Numbered from the stretch's first letter, positions 15,142 to 25,575 are shown. The stretch: DNA of 54,254 nt from Spirochaetaceae bacterium (GCA_017622235.1 JAGARN010000008.1:1-54254); one strand, 5' to 3'. Made by a program: numbers and translations. Notes: generated from the sequence alone by a model not told the origin.

Positions 15142-16836
15142 ATGAAAAGTGACAACGCAAAAAAAGGTCTTGCCCGTGCACCTCATCGTTCTTTGTTCCG
15201 TGCAATGGGTTATACAGATGAAGAACTGAACCGTCCCTTGGTTGGCGTGTGCTGTGCTAAAAACGAAATTATTCCCGGACATATTCACCTAGATAAAATT
15301 GCGGAAGCCGTAAAGGCAGGAATCCGTATGGCAGGAGGAACACCTGTGGAATTCCCTGCCATTGGTGTTTGCGACGGAATCGCAATGGGACATGAAGGAA
15401 TGAGGTATTCCCTTGTCACCCGTGAATTGATTGCGGATTCCATTGAATGTATGGCAAAGGCCCATCAGTTTGATGCCCTTGTCATGGTTCCCAACTGCGA
15501 CAAAATTGTGCCAGGTATGCTTATGGCTGCAGGCCGTTTGGACTTGCCCACGGTTTTTTGTTCCGGAGGGCCGATGATGCCCGGAAAATTGCCTGGTGCG
15601 GATTCTTGCCATGGGGAAAATCCTTATGGAGGCAAACACTTAAGCCTTACAGATATGTTCGAGGCCGTCGGTGCTGTTGGTGCAGGACGTATCACAGAGG
15701 AACAGTTGGACGAGTTGGAAAAAGTCGCTTGTCCTGGTTGCGGAGCTTGTTCCGGAATGTTCACGGCAAATAGCATGAACTGCGTTACAGAAGTCCTTGG
15801 CATGGGCTTGCCCGGCAACGGAACAATTCCGGCGGTTACGGGAAATAGAATTGCCTTGGCAAAGCATGCCGGAATGGCAGTCATGGAGTTGTATGAAAAA
15901 GGAATTACCGCCCGCCAAATTATGAGCGAAAAAGCCTTTGAAAATGCCCTTGCCGCCGACATGGCACTCGGCTGTAGTTCCAATACAGTTCTTCACCTTC
16001 CTGCCATTGCCCATGAAGCAGGAGTTAAAATTGACCTACACATGATAAACACAATTTCTGAACGTACGCCGAATCTGTGCCATTTGGCTCCTGCAGGGCA
16101 TACTTTTATGTGTGACTTGGACGAAGCCGGCGGTGTTCAAGCGGTACTGGCAGAGTTGGCAAAGAAAAATTTGATTCACACTGATTTGGTGACTGTGACT
16201 GGAAAAACAGTTGCAGAAAACATAAAAGGTGTTGTAAACCGCAACCCGGAGATTCTACGGCCAATAGAAAATCCCTTCTCTGCTACAGGTGGAATCGCCA
16301 TATTGTTTGGAAACCTTGCACCGGACGGAACTGTGGTAAAGCGTTCAGCATGTGCTCCGGAGTTGATGAAGCACACAGGTCCTGCCCGTGTGTTCAATTC
16401 AGAAGAGGAATGTTTTGATGCTGTTCAAAGTCGAAAAATCAACAAAGGCGATGTAGTTGTGATTCGTTACGAAGGACCTCGTGGAGGTCCTGGAATGCGT
16501 GAAATGCTGGCAGTTACGGCTGCTCTTGCAGGGCAGGGACTGGACAAGGATGTGGCACTTATTACTGATGGTCGTTTTTCCGGGGCAACTCGTGGCGCAT
16601 CATTAGGACATTGTTCTCCGGAAGCTGCGGACGGTGGTCCGATTGCATTGGTTCAGGAAGGCGACAAAATCACTTTGGACATCAATTCATACAAAATAAC
16701 TTTGGAAGTTTCCGACGAAGAACTTGCAAAACGCAAGGCTGCGTGGGTGTGTCCTCCTCCAAAGGTGACGGAAGGATATTTGGCAAGATACGCAAAATTG
16801 GTTTCTTCTGCTGACAAGGGAGCGATTTTACAATGA
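15142..16836 (+). CDS. ilvD: Dihydroxy-acid dehydratase
   Basis: This 564-residue Fe-S enzyme dehydrates dihydroxy acids in valine, isoleucine and leucine synthesis. Typical words include [11 protein letters not shown] near the start, [15 protein letters not shown] near 117-131 (cluster cysteine), [18 protein letters not shown] near 190-207 (second cluster cysteines) and [21 protein letters not shown] near 475-495. Full length for the family. The start has a GAGGA site about 7 bases upstream. The gene is visibly richer in G and C than its neighbours, as is ilvB, suggesting shared recent history. Confidence 0.95.
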   Translation: MKSDNAKKGLARAPHRSLFRAMGYTDEELNRPLVGVCCAKNEIIPGHIHLDKIAEAVKAGIRMAGGTPVEFPAIGVCDGIAMGHEGMRYSLVTRELIADSIECMAKAHQFDALVMVPNCDKIVPGMLMAAGRLDLPTVFCSGGPMMPGKLPGADSCHGENPYGGKHLSLTDMFEAVGAVGAGRITEEQLDELEKVACPGCGACSGMFTANSMNCVTEVLGMGLPGNGTIPAVTGNRIALAKHAGMAVMELYEKGITARQIMSEKAFENALAADMALGCSSNTVLHLPAIAHEAGVKIDLHMINTISERTPNLCHLAPAGHTFMCDLDEAGGVQAVLAELAKKNLIHTDLVTVTGKTVAENIKGVVNRNPEILRPIENPFSATGGIAILFGNLAPDGTVVKRSACAPELMKHTGPARVFNSEEECFDAVQSRKINKGDVVVIRYEGPRGGPGMREMLAVTAALAGQGLDKDVALITDGRFSGATRGASLGHCSPEAADGGPIALVQEGDKITLDINSYKITLEVSDEELAKRKAAWVCPPPKVTEGYLARYAKLVSSADKGAILQ

Positions 16837-18530
16837 AATACACGGGAGCAAGAATTGTAATCGAATGTCTTGTTGAACAAGGCGTTGACACCGTTTTTGG
16901 TTATCCAGGTGGAGCAATCTTGAATATATACGACGAACTCTACAAGCACAAAGACAGAGTCCGCCATATCCTTACAGCCCACGAACAGGGGGCGGCTCAT
17001 GCTGCAGACGGTTACAGCCGTTCCACAGGGAAAACCGGTGTAGTGATGGCGACAAGTGGTCCTGGGGCTACAAATCTTGTGACAGGAATTGCCACGGCGT
17101 ACATGGATTCAGTTCCAATGGTGGCTATCACTTGCAACGTTGGCTGTAGTCTGCTGGGGAAAGACAGCTTTCAGGAAGTAGACATTACAGGTATTACTAT
17201 GCCAATCACAAAGCACAATTACATAGTGCGTGATGTAAATGAATTGGCAGACACAATCCGGCAAGCCTTTTTAATTGCAAAAAGCGGTCGTCCAGGTCCT
17301 GTGCTTATTGACATTCCAAAGGACGTGACGGGGGCTGTCTCTGAATACGAACCAGTTGATTTACAGCCAACCGAAACAAGTCGTGCAAGTGTTAGTCCCA
17401 TTGCAAAGAAAGATGGGGTTTCGGATGAGCAAATAAATATTGCGGCGGAATTAATAAGCCAATCAAACAGACCTTTTCTTTATGTTGGCGGTGGTGTTGT
17501 GATTTCTGATGCTTGCGAAGAACTGAAAACTTTTGCAGAAAAAATGAATATTCCTGTGTCTGTTTCTTTGATGGGAAAGACAGCCTTTCCTTCAAGGCAT
17601 CCTTTATGCTGCGGCATGATTGGAATGCACGGAACAAAGGCTGCCAACTGTGGTGCAAACAAGTCCGACTTGATTATTGCGGTTGGTGCAAGATTTTCGG
17701 ACCGTGTGATTTCTGACCCGTCCAAATTTGCCAAAGACAGCAAGGTTGTTCATATAGACATAGACCCTGCGGAGATAAACAAGAATATACCAACGGCGGC
17801 TTCATTGATTGGGGATATAAAGGACGTTCTTGGAAAGTTGATTCCCCTTGTTCCTTCCCGTGCAAAATCCGCTTGGAATGAGCAAATTGAAGAATGGAAG
17901 AAACATATTCCTTCCATGTATTCAAAGAAAACGCGGCTTCACCCAAAATTTGTGTTTGAGCATATACATGAAAAACTTGGGGACGACACGATAGTAACAA
18001 CGGAAGTTGGGCAACATCAAATGTGGACTGCACAGTTTTATCCTTTTTCCAAGCCACGGACTTTGCTCACTTCTGGCGGTTTGGGGACAATGGGTTATGG
18101 AACAGGAGCGGCGATTGGTGCTCAAGTTGCAAATCCAGATAAAAATGTGGTTCACATTGCAGGCGACGGTTCTTTCCGCATGAACTGCAATGAACTTGCG
18201 ACTATTTCTCATTACAAATTGCCTATAATAATCATAGTTGTAAACAACGGCGTTTTGGGAATGGTTCGTCAATGGCAGAATTTGTTTTATGATAAACGCT
18301 ATTCGGAAACCACGTTGGACTTTGGTCCGGATTTTGTAAAATTAGCAGAAGCATACGGAATCGCAGGTTTTCGTGCTGACACAGAAGACGAATTTGTTAA
18401 AGTTTTTGCAGAAGCGGCAAAAAGCGGAAAGCCTGCCGTGATTGACTGTAGCATGAATATTGACGAAATGGTTCTTCCAATGGTTCCCGCAGGGAAGCCG
18501 ATAGACGAGTTGCTGCTGGATGTTGAATAG
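16833..18530 (+). CDS. ilvB: Acetolactate synthase, large (catalytic) subunit
   Basis: This 565-residue thiamine-diphosphate enzyme forms acetolactate or acetohydroxybutyrate. The N-terminal domain has [15 protein letters not shown] and the activating glutamate in [12 protein letters not shown] (near residue 50). The cofactor-binding [14 protein letters not shown] and [13 protein letters not shown] words lie near 448-485. The start overlaps the ilvD stop as ATGA, so the two are co-translated. No small regulatory subunit (ilvN/ilvH) or ilvC follows; both must lie elsewhere or be absent. The next gene is convergent and its stop codon abuts this one with no terminator in between. Confidence 0.95.
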   Translation: MKYTGARIVIECLVEQGVDTVFGYPGGAILNIYDELYKHKDRVRHILTAHEQGAAHAADGYSRSTGKTGVVMATSGPGATNLVTGIATAYMDSVPMVAITCNVGCSLLGKDSFQEVDITGITMPITKHNYIVRDVNELADTIRQAFLIAKSGRPGPVLIDIPKDVTGAVSEYEPVDLQPTETSRASVSPIAKKDGVSDEQINIAAELISQSNRPFLYVGGGVVISDACEELKTFAEKMNIPVSVSLMGKTAFPSRHPLCCGMIGMHGTKAANCGANKSDLIIAVGARFSDRVISDPSKFAKDSKVVHIDIDPAEINKNIPTAASLIGDIKDVLGKLIPLVPSRAKSAWNEQIEEWKKHIPSMYSKKTRLHPKFVFEHIHEKLGDDTIVTTEVGQHQMWTAQFYPFSKPRTLLTSGGLGTMGYGTGAAIGAQVANPDKNVVHIAGDGSFRMNCNELATISHYKLPIIIIVVNNGVLGMVRQWQNLFYDKRYSETTLDFGPDFVKLAEAYGIAGFRADTEDEFVKVFAEAAKSGKPAVIDCSMNIDEMVLPMVPAGKPIDELLLDVE

Positions 18531-19283
18531 CTATCTTAGTGAGAATTCTACTCCAAGACAAAGTTCAAAGGGCAGTGAAATATCTCTATAGGAAAGAGGG
18601 CTTGCTTTTCCTCGCAAAAAGTATGTTCCTGCCTTTTCTGTTACCAAAGCCATTCCGCCTGTAACATAAACTTCAAGTTGAAGTTTTTCTTGCTCCGTTT
18701 TTGTTAAGAAATCCGAACCAAAGCCTAGCATAATACGGAAAGGAAATTCCCGTTGATAAGCATTCACTTGGAATAAAGCAGAATGATTTAAGCCTTGTTT
18801 TTCTGCACTTTGCTTTATTGAATATTTTAGGATTGCGTTTGCATTGTCGGTGTCAAATGTAAAAGCTCCAGTTGCACGAAAACTATATGCTTTGTATAAA
18901 TTTGCTGGTGCTAAAGATAAAACTGCTGAACCTTCTATTCCTACCTTTAGAGGAGTCTCAAGTTTCAGTTCCAATGCTAGTCCAGGAACAACGACATTAT
19001 TCACAGAATTATCTATGCAATAGGCAAAACCCGCTCCCAGTGTTATAAAAGCAATTTTGCCTGCAACGCCACATTGTGCTTCATAACTATTAGCAGTGTA
19101 GTAATCCAAGCTAGCTTTTATTTCAATTTTATCGTTAAGTTCTTCCCTAGCAAAAAAAGATGCACCAAAAGCCGAAGAACCGCTATAGGTGTCGTAATGA
19201 CCTGCAAAGGTTAAATCGAAAGCAATTCCTTGTGTTATAATTCCACTGACAATTAAAATTGCCAAAGCTAATTTTTTTATCAT
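18531..19283 (-). CDS. Exported beta-barrel-like protein, function unknown
   Basis: This 250-residue protein has a clear signal peptide (about residues 1-21, ending near GIAFD). The mature part alternates polar and hydrophobic residues in strand-length runs and ends in LCLGVEFSLR, which suits an outer-membrane barrel or surface protein. No known family is recognised. It overlaps the upstream 400-residue gene by 4 bases and is the second gene of that pair. Its stop codon abuts that of ilvB. Confidence 0.7.
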   Translation of the reverse strand: MIKKLALAILIVSGIITQGIAFDLTFAGHYDTYSGSSAFGASFFAREELNDKIEIKASLDYYTANSYEAQCGVAGKIAFITLGAGFAYCIDNSVNNVVVPGLALELKLETPLKVGIEGSAVLSLAPANLYKAYSFRATGAFTFDTDNANAILKYSIKQSAEKQGLNHSALFQVNAYQREFPFRIMLGFGSDFLTKTEQEKLQLEVYVTGGMALVTEKAGTYFLRGKASPLSYRDISLPFELCLGVEFSLR

Positions 19284-20482
19284 AGTTGAACTTTATACCC
19301 TGCAATAAACTGAAAAGATTCATGCCAGTTGATTATGTTAAGCACATCTATTTTTGCAGCTAAATTTAATATTCCACCAAACAACTCTGTGCTAGCAAAT
19401 GGAGCAATTTGAAGTTCTAATGAATCATTTGATATTTCATTAAAGTTTTCAAGGGTTGTATTTGTAGCAGAAAGAGTTAAGTGTCCACCTACAGTTAAGT
19501 TTAGCTTTCCTAACTGAACCTTGTCGCTAAAGATGGAAAGGTTGCATCCAAGTGGATTTGATATATAAAACAAATCTTTGGCCATGGTCTCTGGTATGTT
19601 AAAGAGAGAGAAATGGAAATGCATATTTTTTGTGGTAAATCTTGGTTCTAAAATAAAGTACAAATCAGAGAGTTTAAGAACTTTTTCTTCTTCGTTGGGG
19701 TTTAATCTAAGTTGTTTAATTCCGCCTTGAAGGAAAATAGATGTAGTGTAACGATTTCCGATTAAAAGTGTAATTCCACCGTGTAAATCAACAGTTCGTA
19801 TTAAAAGAATTACATTGTTGCCTGCTGAATCCTCAGTTTCAAAGGGTAACCCAATTCCAAAAGCTGCATCTATCGAAATAAAATCAAATATACCAGCGTA
19901 TCTTACGTCGCCGTTAAAACTTAAGTTTTTTTCTGTTTTATCTCTGTAAATATACGCACCAAAAGCGTGTGGGCCGTTAAGCTTCATTCCATAAGCTAAT
20001 CCCAACCCAGAAAATGAGTAAATCGAAGAACTGTTTAGTCCAAGCCAAGATTCAGTAAGTTTTGCACCTACAGGTTGAATACCGAACATTCGGCGTAAAA
20101 ATAAATCTGAACCGATTGATTCAAAACTGCCAGCAAAAGCTGTGATTAAATGCATTGTTCCAGCGGAATGTATCTTTGCTGTTGCAGAAAGTTCATTTAT
20201 TGTAAAAAAAGCTGGAGTGTTTTGAAAAAGTCCATTATTTATTATGTCTTCTGTATTGATTGATAGTTCTGCTCTTATTTGGAATAATCCAGATATATCA
20301 AACTGACCTGTAAAAAAAGCTTGAGCTGTAAGCTCTGGTTTTTGATCTTTTATGGGCTGAATTGTAGCCACCGCCCCAGAATAACCGTTGAAAAAAGTTT
20401 CAGCGGAAACACAAATCGTGAAAGCGAAGAATATTGGTAAAATAGCACATTGTATTTTATTAAAAGAACCAAAAGGTTTCAT
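19280..20482 (-). CDS. Exported beta-barrel-like protein, function unknown
   Basis: This 400-residue protein has a signal peptide ending near ICVSAETFF. The long, strand-rich mature part, with many aromatic residues at strand ends and a C-terminal FIAGYKVQL, suggests an outer-membrane barrel. A GGGAG ribosome binding site lies 6 bases upstream of the ATG. It is the first gene of a two-gene unit divergent from cheA, across a 174-base AT-rich gap. No specific function is recognised. Confidence 0.7.
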   Translation of the reverse strand: MKPFGSFNKIQCAILPIFFAFTICVSAETFFNGYSGAVATIQPIKDQKPELTAQAFFTGQFDISGLFQIRAELSINTEDIINNGLFQNTPAFFTINELSATAKIHSAGTMHLITAFAGSFESIGSDLFLRRMFGIQPVGAKLTESWLGLNSSSIYSFSGLGLAYGMKLNGPHAFGAYIYRDKTEKNLSFNGDVRYAGIFDFISIDAAFGIGLPFETEDSAGNNVILLIRTVDLHGGITLLIGNRYTTSIFLQGGIKQLRLNPNEEEKVLKLSDLYFILEPRFTTKNMHFHFSLFNIPETMAKDLFYISNPLGCNLSIFSDKVQLGKLNLTVGGHLTLSATNTTLENFNEISNDSLELQIAPFASTELFGGILNLAAKIDVLNIINWHESFQFIAGYKVQL

Positions 20483-20621
20483 AAAAAACTCCCAAAACGG
20501 TTATTCTCGCATATTATCGGCATTTTGATACAAAAACTTTAATTCAGCATATCATAATATCAAAAAATAATAAATGATAAAAATAAAAGAAATAAAAAAA
20601 AGCTATTGATAAAATATCCTC

Positions 20622-20649
20622 TTGACTTATATTTTTTTGCGTATAAAAT
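20622..20649 (+). promoter_or_regulatory. Promoter giving a leaderless che transcript
   Basis: TTGACT (20622-20627), a 16-base spacer and TAAAAT (20644-20649). The -10 ends 7 bases before the cheA ATG at 20657. Long A-runs lie upstream (20565-20605). No Shine-Dalgarno site is present. Confidence 0.65.
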
Positions 20650-20656
20650 AGTAACT

Positions 20657-23089
20657 ATGAGTGATTATCTTGATATTAATAATGAGGAGTTGCTCAAGGA
20701 CTTTTTCAGTGAAGCGGAGCAGCAAGTTGAAAACCTTGAAAGTAATATTCTTGTTATTGAAAACGACCCATCCAACCATGAGGCTATTGACGAAATATTT
20801 AGAGCTGCCCATACGCTAAAAGGTGGTTCTGCCACGGTTGAAATGACAGAGCTTTCTAGTTTCACCCATGTTGTAGAGGATTTGCTTGATGAGATTCGGT
20901 CTGACCGAGTTACTGTAACCGAACCAGTTGTGGATGTTTTGCTGTCTTCCATAGATGTAATTAAAGCAATGCTAGAAGCAAGACAAGAAGGTTCTATCTA
21001 TGATGCAGATGTAGAGCCTATCAAGACGACACTTAAATCATTTATTCCTGCTAAGGATGCTAAAGGCTCAAAGCCCGTTGCTCCAAAAGTAACTCCGGCT
21101 TCTGTGGTTAAGCCAAAGGTTGAACCAACTCCTGCTCCTTCTGTGGAACAAGGGTTGCCTTCTCCAGCGGCGGAGCTTTCAGAATATGATTTACTTGAGC
21201 TAAAAGAAGCTTGTGAGTCAGGGCAAAAACTTTGGGGAGTTACGGTTCTTTTTGACGAAAGTAATCCTATGAATTCCGTTGGTGGTATTCAGGTTTTTGC
21301 AGCTTTAAAAGCAAAAGGAATGATTTTAAAAACAATTCCCGATTTTGATGATCTTTACGGTGATGAATTTTATCCTAAAGTAATATATTATATTGCTACA
21401 AACTTATCAGGCGAAGAACTAGAGGATACAGCCTTTATTTCTGATGTTACGGATTGTACAGATGCTCAGTGTTTAGATAATGCTGTTGCACAGCAGACTT
21501 CAGTTTCTTCTAGTTCAGTTGAGCAACCTGCTCCAGTTCAACAAGTTGTGCAACCGGTTGCTGTTGTGCAAAATGTTCCAGAACCTGCTGAGCCTGTAAA
21601 AGAATCGATACAAGATGTTGCAAAAGAAATAGCCGCAGAGAAGAAAGCTGTTTCCAAGCAAGATTCTAGCAAAAAGTCTTCCTCACATTCTAATACGGGA
21701 AGTGTTTTACGTGTAGATGCTAAGCGCATTGATTATCTTTTAAATCTTGTCAGTGAAACTGTTATCACTAAGGCCGCCTTTAATCAGATTGCGATGCAAG
21801 TTGGTGATTTGTTGGTTCATTTTCAAACTGTTGGTGCAAACTATAAAGAAAAAATCCATGCTTTGTTTGATCAAATGCCACGTTTCTTAGAAGAGATTCA
21901 AAATGGTTCATCTGTAAAGGACATTCGTGGTTCGATAGTTGAAGAATTTGGTGATATTACGAATGTATTTGATGCTTTTGAAACGGAGTTTAAGGGAGTA
22001 ACAACAAAATTCCGTTCTTCAACGCAAAATCTTGGTCGTATAGCTGGGGAACTGCAAGAAGGTGTTATGAAGATCCGAATGGTGCCAATCAGTCAGATTT
22101 TTTCTCGATTCCCTCGTGTCGTTCGTGATTTGTGTAGAGATTTGAATAAAAAGGTGAACCTCGTTATAGAAGGTGAAGATACAGAATTGGATAAGTCTGT
22201 TATCGAAGATTTGTTAGATCCAATTATGCACTGTGTTCGTAACTCTTTAGATCATGGTATAGAGCAGCCTGACAAGCGAAAAGCAGCCGGTAAAGACGAG
22301 GAAGGCACGCTACTGCTTAAAGCAAGCAATGAGGGTAACCTTATCGTTATTGATATAGTTGATGATGGTGCGGGCATAGATGCTGCTAAAGTGCGGCAAA
22401 AAGCTATAGACCGTGGATTGATTCATCCAAATAAGATTATTTCTGACCAAGAGGCGGCTCAACTTATTTTTGAACCGGGATTTTCTACTGCCGAGAAAAT
22501 AACTAGTGTGTCCGGTCGTGGTGTTGGTTTAGATGTTGTAAAAACCCAAATTGAAAAACTCAACGGAACGGTTTTGGTTACCTCTGATCGTGGTACTGGT
22601 ACAAAATTTAGTATCAGGCTTCCCTTGACTTTAGCTATTATTCAAGGTCTTTTGGTGCGAGTTGGTGCAGAAGTTTATTCTATACCTATTGCATCAGTAA
22701 TTGAAAGTCATCGTATCAGAAAAGATGAAATCAGTACTATAGACAATTATGAAGTATTGAATGTACGTAACGAAGTAATAAGTATTTTGCGTCTTGATCG
22801 TCTCTTTAATATTAAGAAAACTGATGAACAGGATTTCTGTTTTATCGTAATTGTTGGTTCAGCAGACAAAAAGATTGGAATTATGGTTGATTCCCTTATT
22901 GGCGAAGAAGATGTTGTAATTAAACCTTTGCGAGATCAGTTTACGAATTCTCCGGGTATTGCAGGTGCTTCTATTCTTGGCGATGGTTCTGTTTCGTTGA
23001 TTATAGATGTAAGTCAGTTGCTAGAGTTAGGTGTGCGGCAAGAATTGGATGCTCGTGAAAAACGGGACGAAATGGAATTAATGGTATAG
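20657..23089 (+). CDS. cheA: Chemotaxis histidine kinase CheA
   Basis: This 810-residue kinase passes phosphate to CheY. The P1 domain carries H52 in FRAAHTLKGG. A variable P2-like region and proline-rich linkers follow (about 130-355). P3 starts near 356 and is longer than usual, with roughly 50 extra residues before the QNLGRIAGELQ helix. P4 has DPIMHCVRNSLDHGIE (N box), DDGAGID (G1) and GRGVGLDVVK (G2). P5 is CheW-like and forms the end. The extended P3 matches the unusual dimerisation region described for Treponema denticola CheA. The start at 20657 is set by the promoter; an in-frame upstream start would run through the promoter. First gene of the che operon. Confidence 0.95.
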   Translation: MSDYLDINNEELLKDFFSEAEQQVENLESNILVIENDPSNHEAIDEIFRAAHTLKGGSATVEMTELSSFTHVVEDLLDEIRSDRVTVTEPVVDVLLSSIDVIKAMLEARQEGSIYDADVEPIKTTLKSFIPAKDAKGSKPVAPKVTPASVVKPKVEPTPAPSVEQGLPSPAAELSEYDLLELKEACESGQKLWGVTVLFDESNPMNSVGGIQVFAALKAKGMILKTIPDFDDLYGDEFYPKVIYYIATNLSGEELEDTAFISDVTDCTDAQCLDNAVAQQTSVSSSSVEQPAPVQQVVQPVAVVQNVPEPAEPVKESIQDVAKEIAAEKKAVSKQDSSKKSSSHSNTGSVLRVDAKRIDYLLNLVSETVITKAAFNQIAMQVGDLLVHFQTVGANYKEKIHALFDQMPRFLEEIQNGSSVKDIRGSIVEEFGDITNVFDAFETEFKGVTTKFRSSTQNLGRIAGELQEGVMKIRMVPISQIFSRFPRVVRDLCRDLNKKVNLVIEGEDTELDKSVIEDLLDPIMHCVRNSLDHGIEQPDKRKAAGKDEEGTLLLKASNEGNLIVIDIVDDGAGIDAAKVRQKAIDRGLIHPNKIISDQEAAQLIFEPGFSTAEKITSVSGRGVGLDVVKTQIEKLNGTVLVTSDRGTGTKFSIRLPLTLAIIQGLLVRVGAEVYSIPIASVIESHRIRKDEISTIDNYEVLNVRNEVISILRLDRLFNIKKTDEQDFCFIVIVGSADKKIGIMVDSLIGEEDVVIKPLRDQFTNSPGIAGASILGDGSVSLIIDVSQLLELGVRQELDAREKRDEMELMV

Positions 23090-23099
23090 AGGGGAGTTT

Positions 23100-24506
23100 A
23101 TGGAAGCTGTTACAGAAATTAGAGATTCGGTCCCCGCACCTGTAGCAAACGCTACTGAAGAACAGAGGGAACAAATTGTTGCTGTTGATTTCAAAATGGT
23201 AACTTTTACTCTAGCAGGTAAGGATTACGCTATTGATATTATGAAGGTAAAAGAAATAGCTAAAGCTGGTCATTTTACCTACGTTCCAAATACAGTGCCT
23301 TTTGTCCTTGGTGTGTATAACCTTCGTGGTGATATTATTCCCATAGTGGATTTAAGACGCTTCTTTAACATAGATGTGCCAGAGCGTGAAAAAGATGCAC
23401 TTGAAAATATGCTTATTGTTACTGTAGAAGAGCAGCTTTTCGGTGTTGTAGTAGATGCGATAGACAAGGTTATCGGTATTCAGAAGTCTTCAATACAGCC
23501 ACCGCATCCTTTATTTGGTGATATAAATATTAAATATATTTATGGTGTGGTTGAAAGTAACAATCGTTTGTATGTTTTGTTGGATATTGATAGAATTTTT
23601 GGTGCTAGAGTTCCTGCACATACAGAGACTTCTTCTGAGAATGATTCTTCTGTAGTACAAGAAAAGCCTGTAGCCCAAGAAAAACTTCATGCAGTGTCTG
23701 CGGCAAAGATGGCGGAAAAACGCCAAGAGACTGTTGTAGAAGAAAAAAACGAACCAGAGCCAGCTCCGAATATTGATTATACGTTTATCAAAGATGGTTT
23801 ACAAAAACTTAAGAATTTTAATGTTTCGCCAGTAAATGAAACCTGGGTAAAGCATCGTTTTGATGACTGGGTTGCCTCCAGAGGATCGGATAATTCACAA
23901 CTGGCTAACGAAAAAGATGCAGAAGACTTTATCAGTCCATTTTATTCATCAAATACTGCTACGTTCTGGTCAAAAGAATATGCGCAAGCTGTATATAAAG
24001 CTTTGCCAGAGAATGCTGCTAAGCAGATATCTGTTTGGAATCCTGGTTGTGGAAAAGGATACGAAGCCTATTCTTTGGCTTGTTTGTTGCATAAGCGATA
24101 TCCAGAGGCACGTATAAAGATTTATGCACAGGATATAGATTTACTTAATATATCTAATGCTCCTTTGCTTTCTGTTCCTGCTGATGTGGCAGGTGGGTGG
24201 TATTCTCAATTCCTTGTAAAGTCTGTATCTGGAACTTATAGTTTTAAGCCAGAGATTAAAGACATGATTTTGTTTGAATATCATGATTGTATGCATGCTA
24301 ACACCATGCCTATGGTAGATTTGATATTTACAAGGGATTTGCTTTCTTTCCTGTCCTCTACAGCTCAAGCTACGCTGTTAGAAGATTTTGATGAAAAACT
24401 AAAGGGTAGTGGTTTGGTTTTTGTTGGTGAAAACGAAAGTCTTTCGTACTTACCTAACTGGTCAGAAAAAATGATTGGTTCTGTTGTGGTGTATACCAAG
24501 CAATAA
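23100..24506 (+). CDS. CheW-CheR-like fusion coupling protein
   Basis: This 468-residue protein joins two chemotaxis domains. Residues about 28-170 are a CheW domain (FTLAGKDYAIDIMKVKEI and VYNLRGDIIPIVDLR), which links CheA to receptors. A charged linker follows. Residues about 240-468 resemble the CheR methyltransferase: NPGCGKGYEAYSLACLL (SAM site) and YAQDIDLLNIS. The usual RNVLIYF word reads RDLLSFL here and the SAM motif is altered, so methyl transfer may be lost. Such CheW-CheR-like fusions are known in Treponema. GAGGGGAG supplies the ribosome binding site, 10 bases after cheA. Confidence 0.9.
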   Translation: MEAVTEIRDSVPAPVANATEEQREQIVAVDFKMVTFTLAGKDYAIDIMKVKEIAKAGHFTYVPNTVPFVLGVYNLRGDIIPIVDLRRFFNIDVPEREKDALENMLIVTVEEQLFGVVVDAIDKVIGIQKSSIQPPHPLFGDINIKYIYGVVESNNRLYVLLDIDRIFGARVPAHTETSSENDSSVVQEKPVAQEKLHAVSAAKMAEKRQETVVEEKNEPEPAPNIDYTFIKDGLQKLKNFNVSPVNETWVKHRFDDWVASRGSDNSQLANEKDAEDFISPFYSSNTATFWSKEYAQAVYKALPENAAKQISVWNPGCGKGYEAYSLACLLHKRYPEARIKIYAQDIDLLNISNAPLLSVPADVAGGWYSQFLVKSVSGTYSFKPEIKDMILFEYHDCMHANTMPMVDLIFTRDLLSFLSSTAQATLLEDFDEKLKGSGLVFVGENESLSYLPNWSEKMIGSVVVYTKQ

Positions 24507-24528
24507 ATTTATATATAAGGGGAATTAC

Positions 24529-24996
24529 ATGAGAGTCGAATATATTAATCCTTTCGTGGAAACAGCCTACAGTATGCTTAAAGAGGTACTTGGGGGTGAA
24601 GTAAAACGTGGTGATTTATATTTGAAATCTACATCAATGCCAGTGATGGGTGTTGCGGCTCTAGTTGGTCTTGCAGGAGATGTTGAAGGACGTGTTTTGT
24701 TTGATATGACGTTTGATACAGCACTTAAAATTGCTTCAAGAATGAATATGGAAGAGCTTCCTGTTTTTGATGATTTGGCGAAGGCAACTATTACGGAGTT
24801 AGCTAACCTGATTACAGCACAGGCGGTTACAAAACTTCATGATTTGGGTTTTAAGTTCGATTTGACGCCACCGGCATTGTTTACCGGCGAAAAGATGGAA
24901 ATCTCTGCCATAAGTGAGGTGGAGGCTCTTATTGTTCCAATGATTACCGAACAAGGAAAAGTTGAGGTAAATGTTGCTATCCGAGAACGGATGTAG
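24529..24996 (+). CDS. cheX: CheY-P phosphatase CheX
   Basis: This 155-residue protein dephosphorylates CheY-P and so resets the motor signal. The catalytic E-x-x-N word is seen in TITELANLITAQA near residues 86-98, followed by the typical GFKFDLTPPALFTG. The start is set by AAGGGG just upstream of ATGAGAGTCG; an earlier in-frame ATG at 24475 lies inside the preceding gene. Spirochaetes use CheX instead of CheZ. It is the third gene of the che operon. Confidence 0.93.
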   Translation: MRVEYINPFVETAYSMLKEVLGGEVKRGDLYLKSTSMPVMGVAALVGLAGDVEGRVLFDMTFDTALKIASRMNMEELPVFDDLAKATITELANLITAQAVTKLHDLGFKFDLTPPALFTGEKMEISAISEVEALIVPMITEQGKVEVNVAIRERM

Positions 24997-25010
24997 TTAA
25001 GGAGACATGA

Positions 25011-25445
25011 ATGAAAACTAAACAGGATTTTCCTTCGATTAACGAAAGGCCACCAGAGGGCTTAAAGGATGACGGAACGAAATTTAAGGTTCTCGTAGTA
25101 GATGATTCGATGTTTGTTGCCAAGCAGTTAGGACAAATTCTTTCTAGTGAAGGTTATGAAGTAGTTGCAACTGCTATCGACGGTAAAGAAGGTGTTGATA
25201 AGTATAAAGAATTATATCCTAATGTTGATTTGGTGACTATGGATATTACAATGCCACGTATGGACGGTCTTACTGCTTTAGAGCAAATTATGGCTTTTGA
25301 TAAAAACGCTAGAGTGGTTATGGTAAGTGCTTTGGGTAAGGAAGAACTTGTAAAAAAATCTTTGATGCTTGGTGCAAAAAACTATATCGTTAAGCCATTG
25401 GATCGAAAGAAAGTTCTTGAAAGAATTGGTGCGGCAGTAAAATAA
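25011..25445 (+). CDS. cheY: Chemotaxis response regulator CheY
   Basis: This 144-residue single-domain receiver takes phosphate from CheA and acts on the flagellar switch. The acidic pair is D31-D32 in LVVDDSMF, the phosphorylated aspartate is D78 in LVTMDITMPRMDG, the switch serine lies in VVMVSALG and the lysine in YIVKPLD. It has about 24 extra N-terminal residues compared with E. coli CheY. An AAGGAG site lies about 8 bases upstream. It is the last gene of the operon, and a clear terminator follows. Confidence 0.95.
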   Translation: MKTKQDFPSINERPPEGLKDDGTKFKVLVVDDSMFVAKQLGQILSSEGYEVVATAIDGKEGVDKYKELYPNVDLVTMDITMPRMDGLTALEQIMAFDKNARVVMVSALGKEELVKKSLMLGAKNYIVKPLDRKKVLERIGAAVK

Positions 25446-25466
25446 ATTTCTTTTAGACAGAGTTAC

Positions 25467-25501
25467 AAGCCTGAGCCTTTTAAAAAGGTTCAGGCTTTTT
25501 T
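25467..25501 (+). terminator. Rho-independent terminator of the che operon
   Basis: GCCTGAGCCTTT pairs with AAAGGTTCAGGC (25469-25495) around a short loop, with one G-T wobble. Six T residues follow at 25496-25501. Confidence 0.9.
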
Positions 25502-25545
25502 ATTAAGCTGTTTTAGATGGTTTTTAGTAAAAAGGTAAATTTTAA

Positions 25546-25575
25546 TTGACAAATTTAGTTTAGTATGCTTATAAT
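25546..25575 (+). promoter_or_regulatory. Plus-strand promoter running across tRNA-Val
   Basis: TTGACA (25546-25551), an 18-base spacer and a perfect TATAAT (25570-25575). Transcription would start near 25583 and cross the minus-strand tRNA-Val gene in antisense before reaching the regulator gene at 25792. It gives that gene a leader of about 210 bases. Confidence 0.6.

Noticed and set aside
15289..17000. Long minus-strand open frames opposite ilvD and ilvB
   Set aside because: They are shadows of GC-richer coding sequence; no ribosome sites or sensible products are seen.
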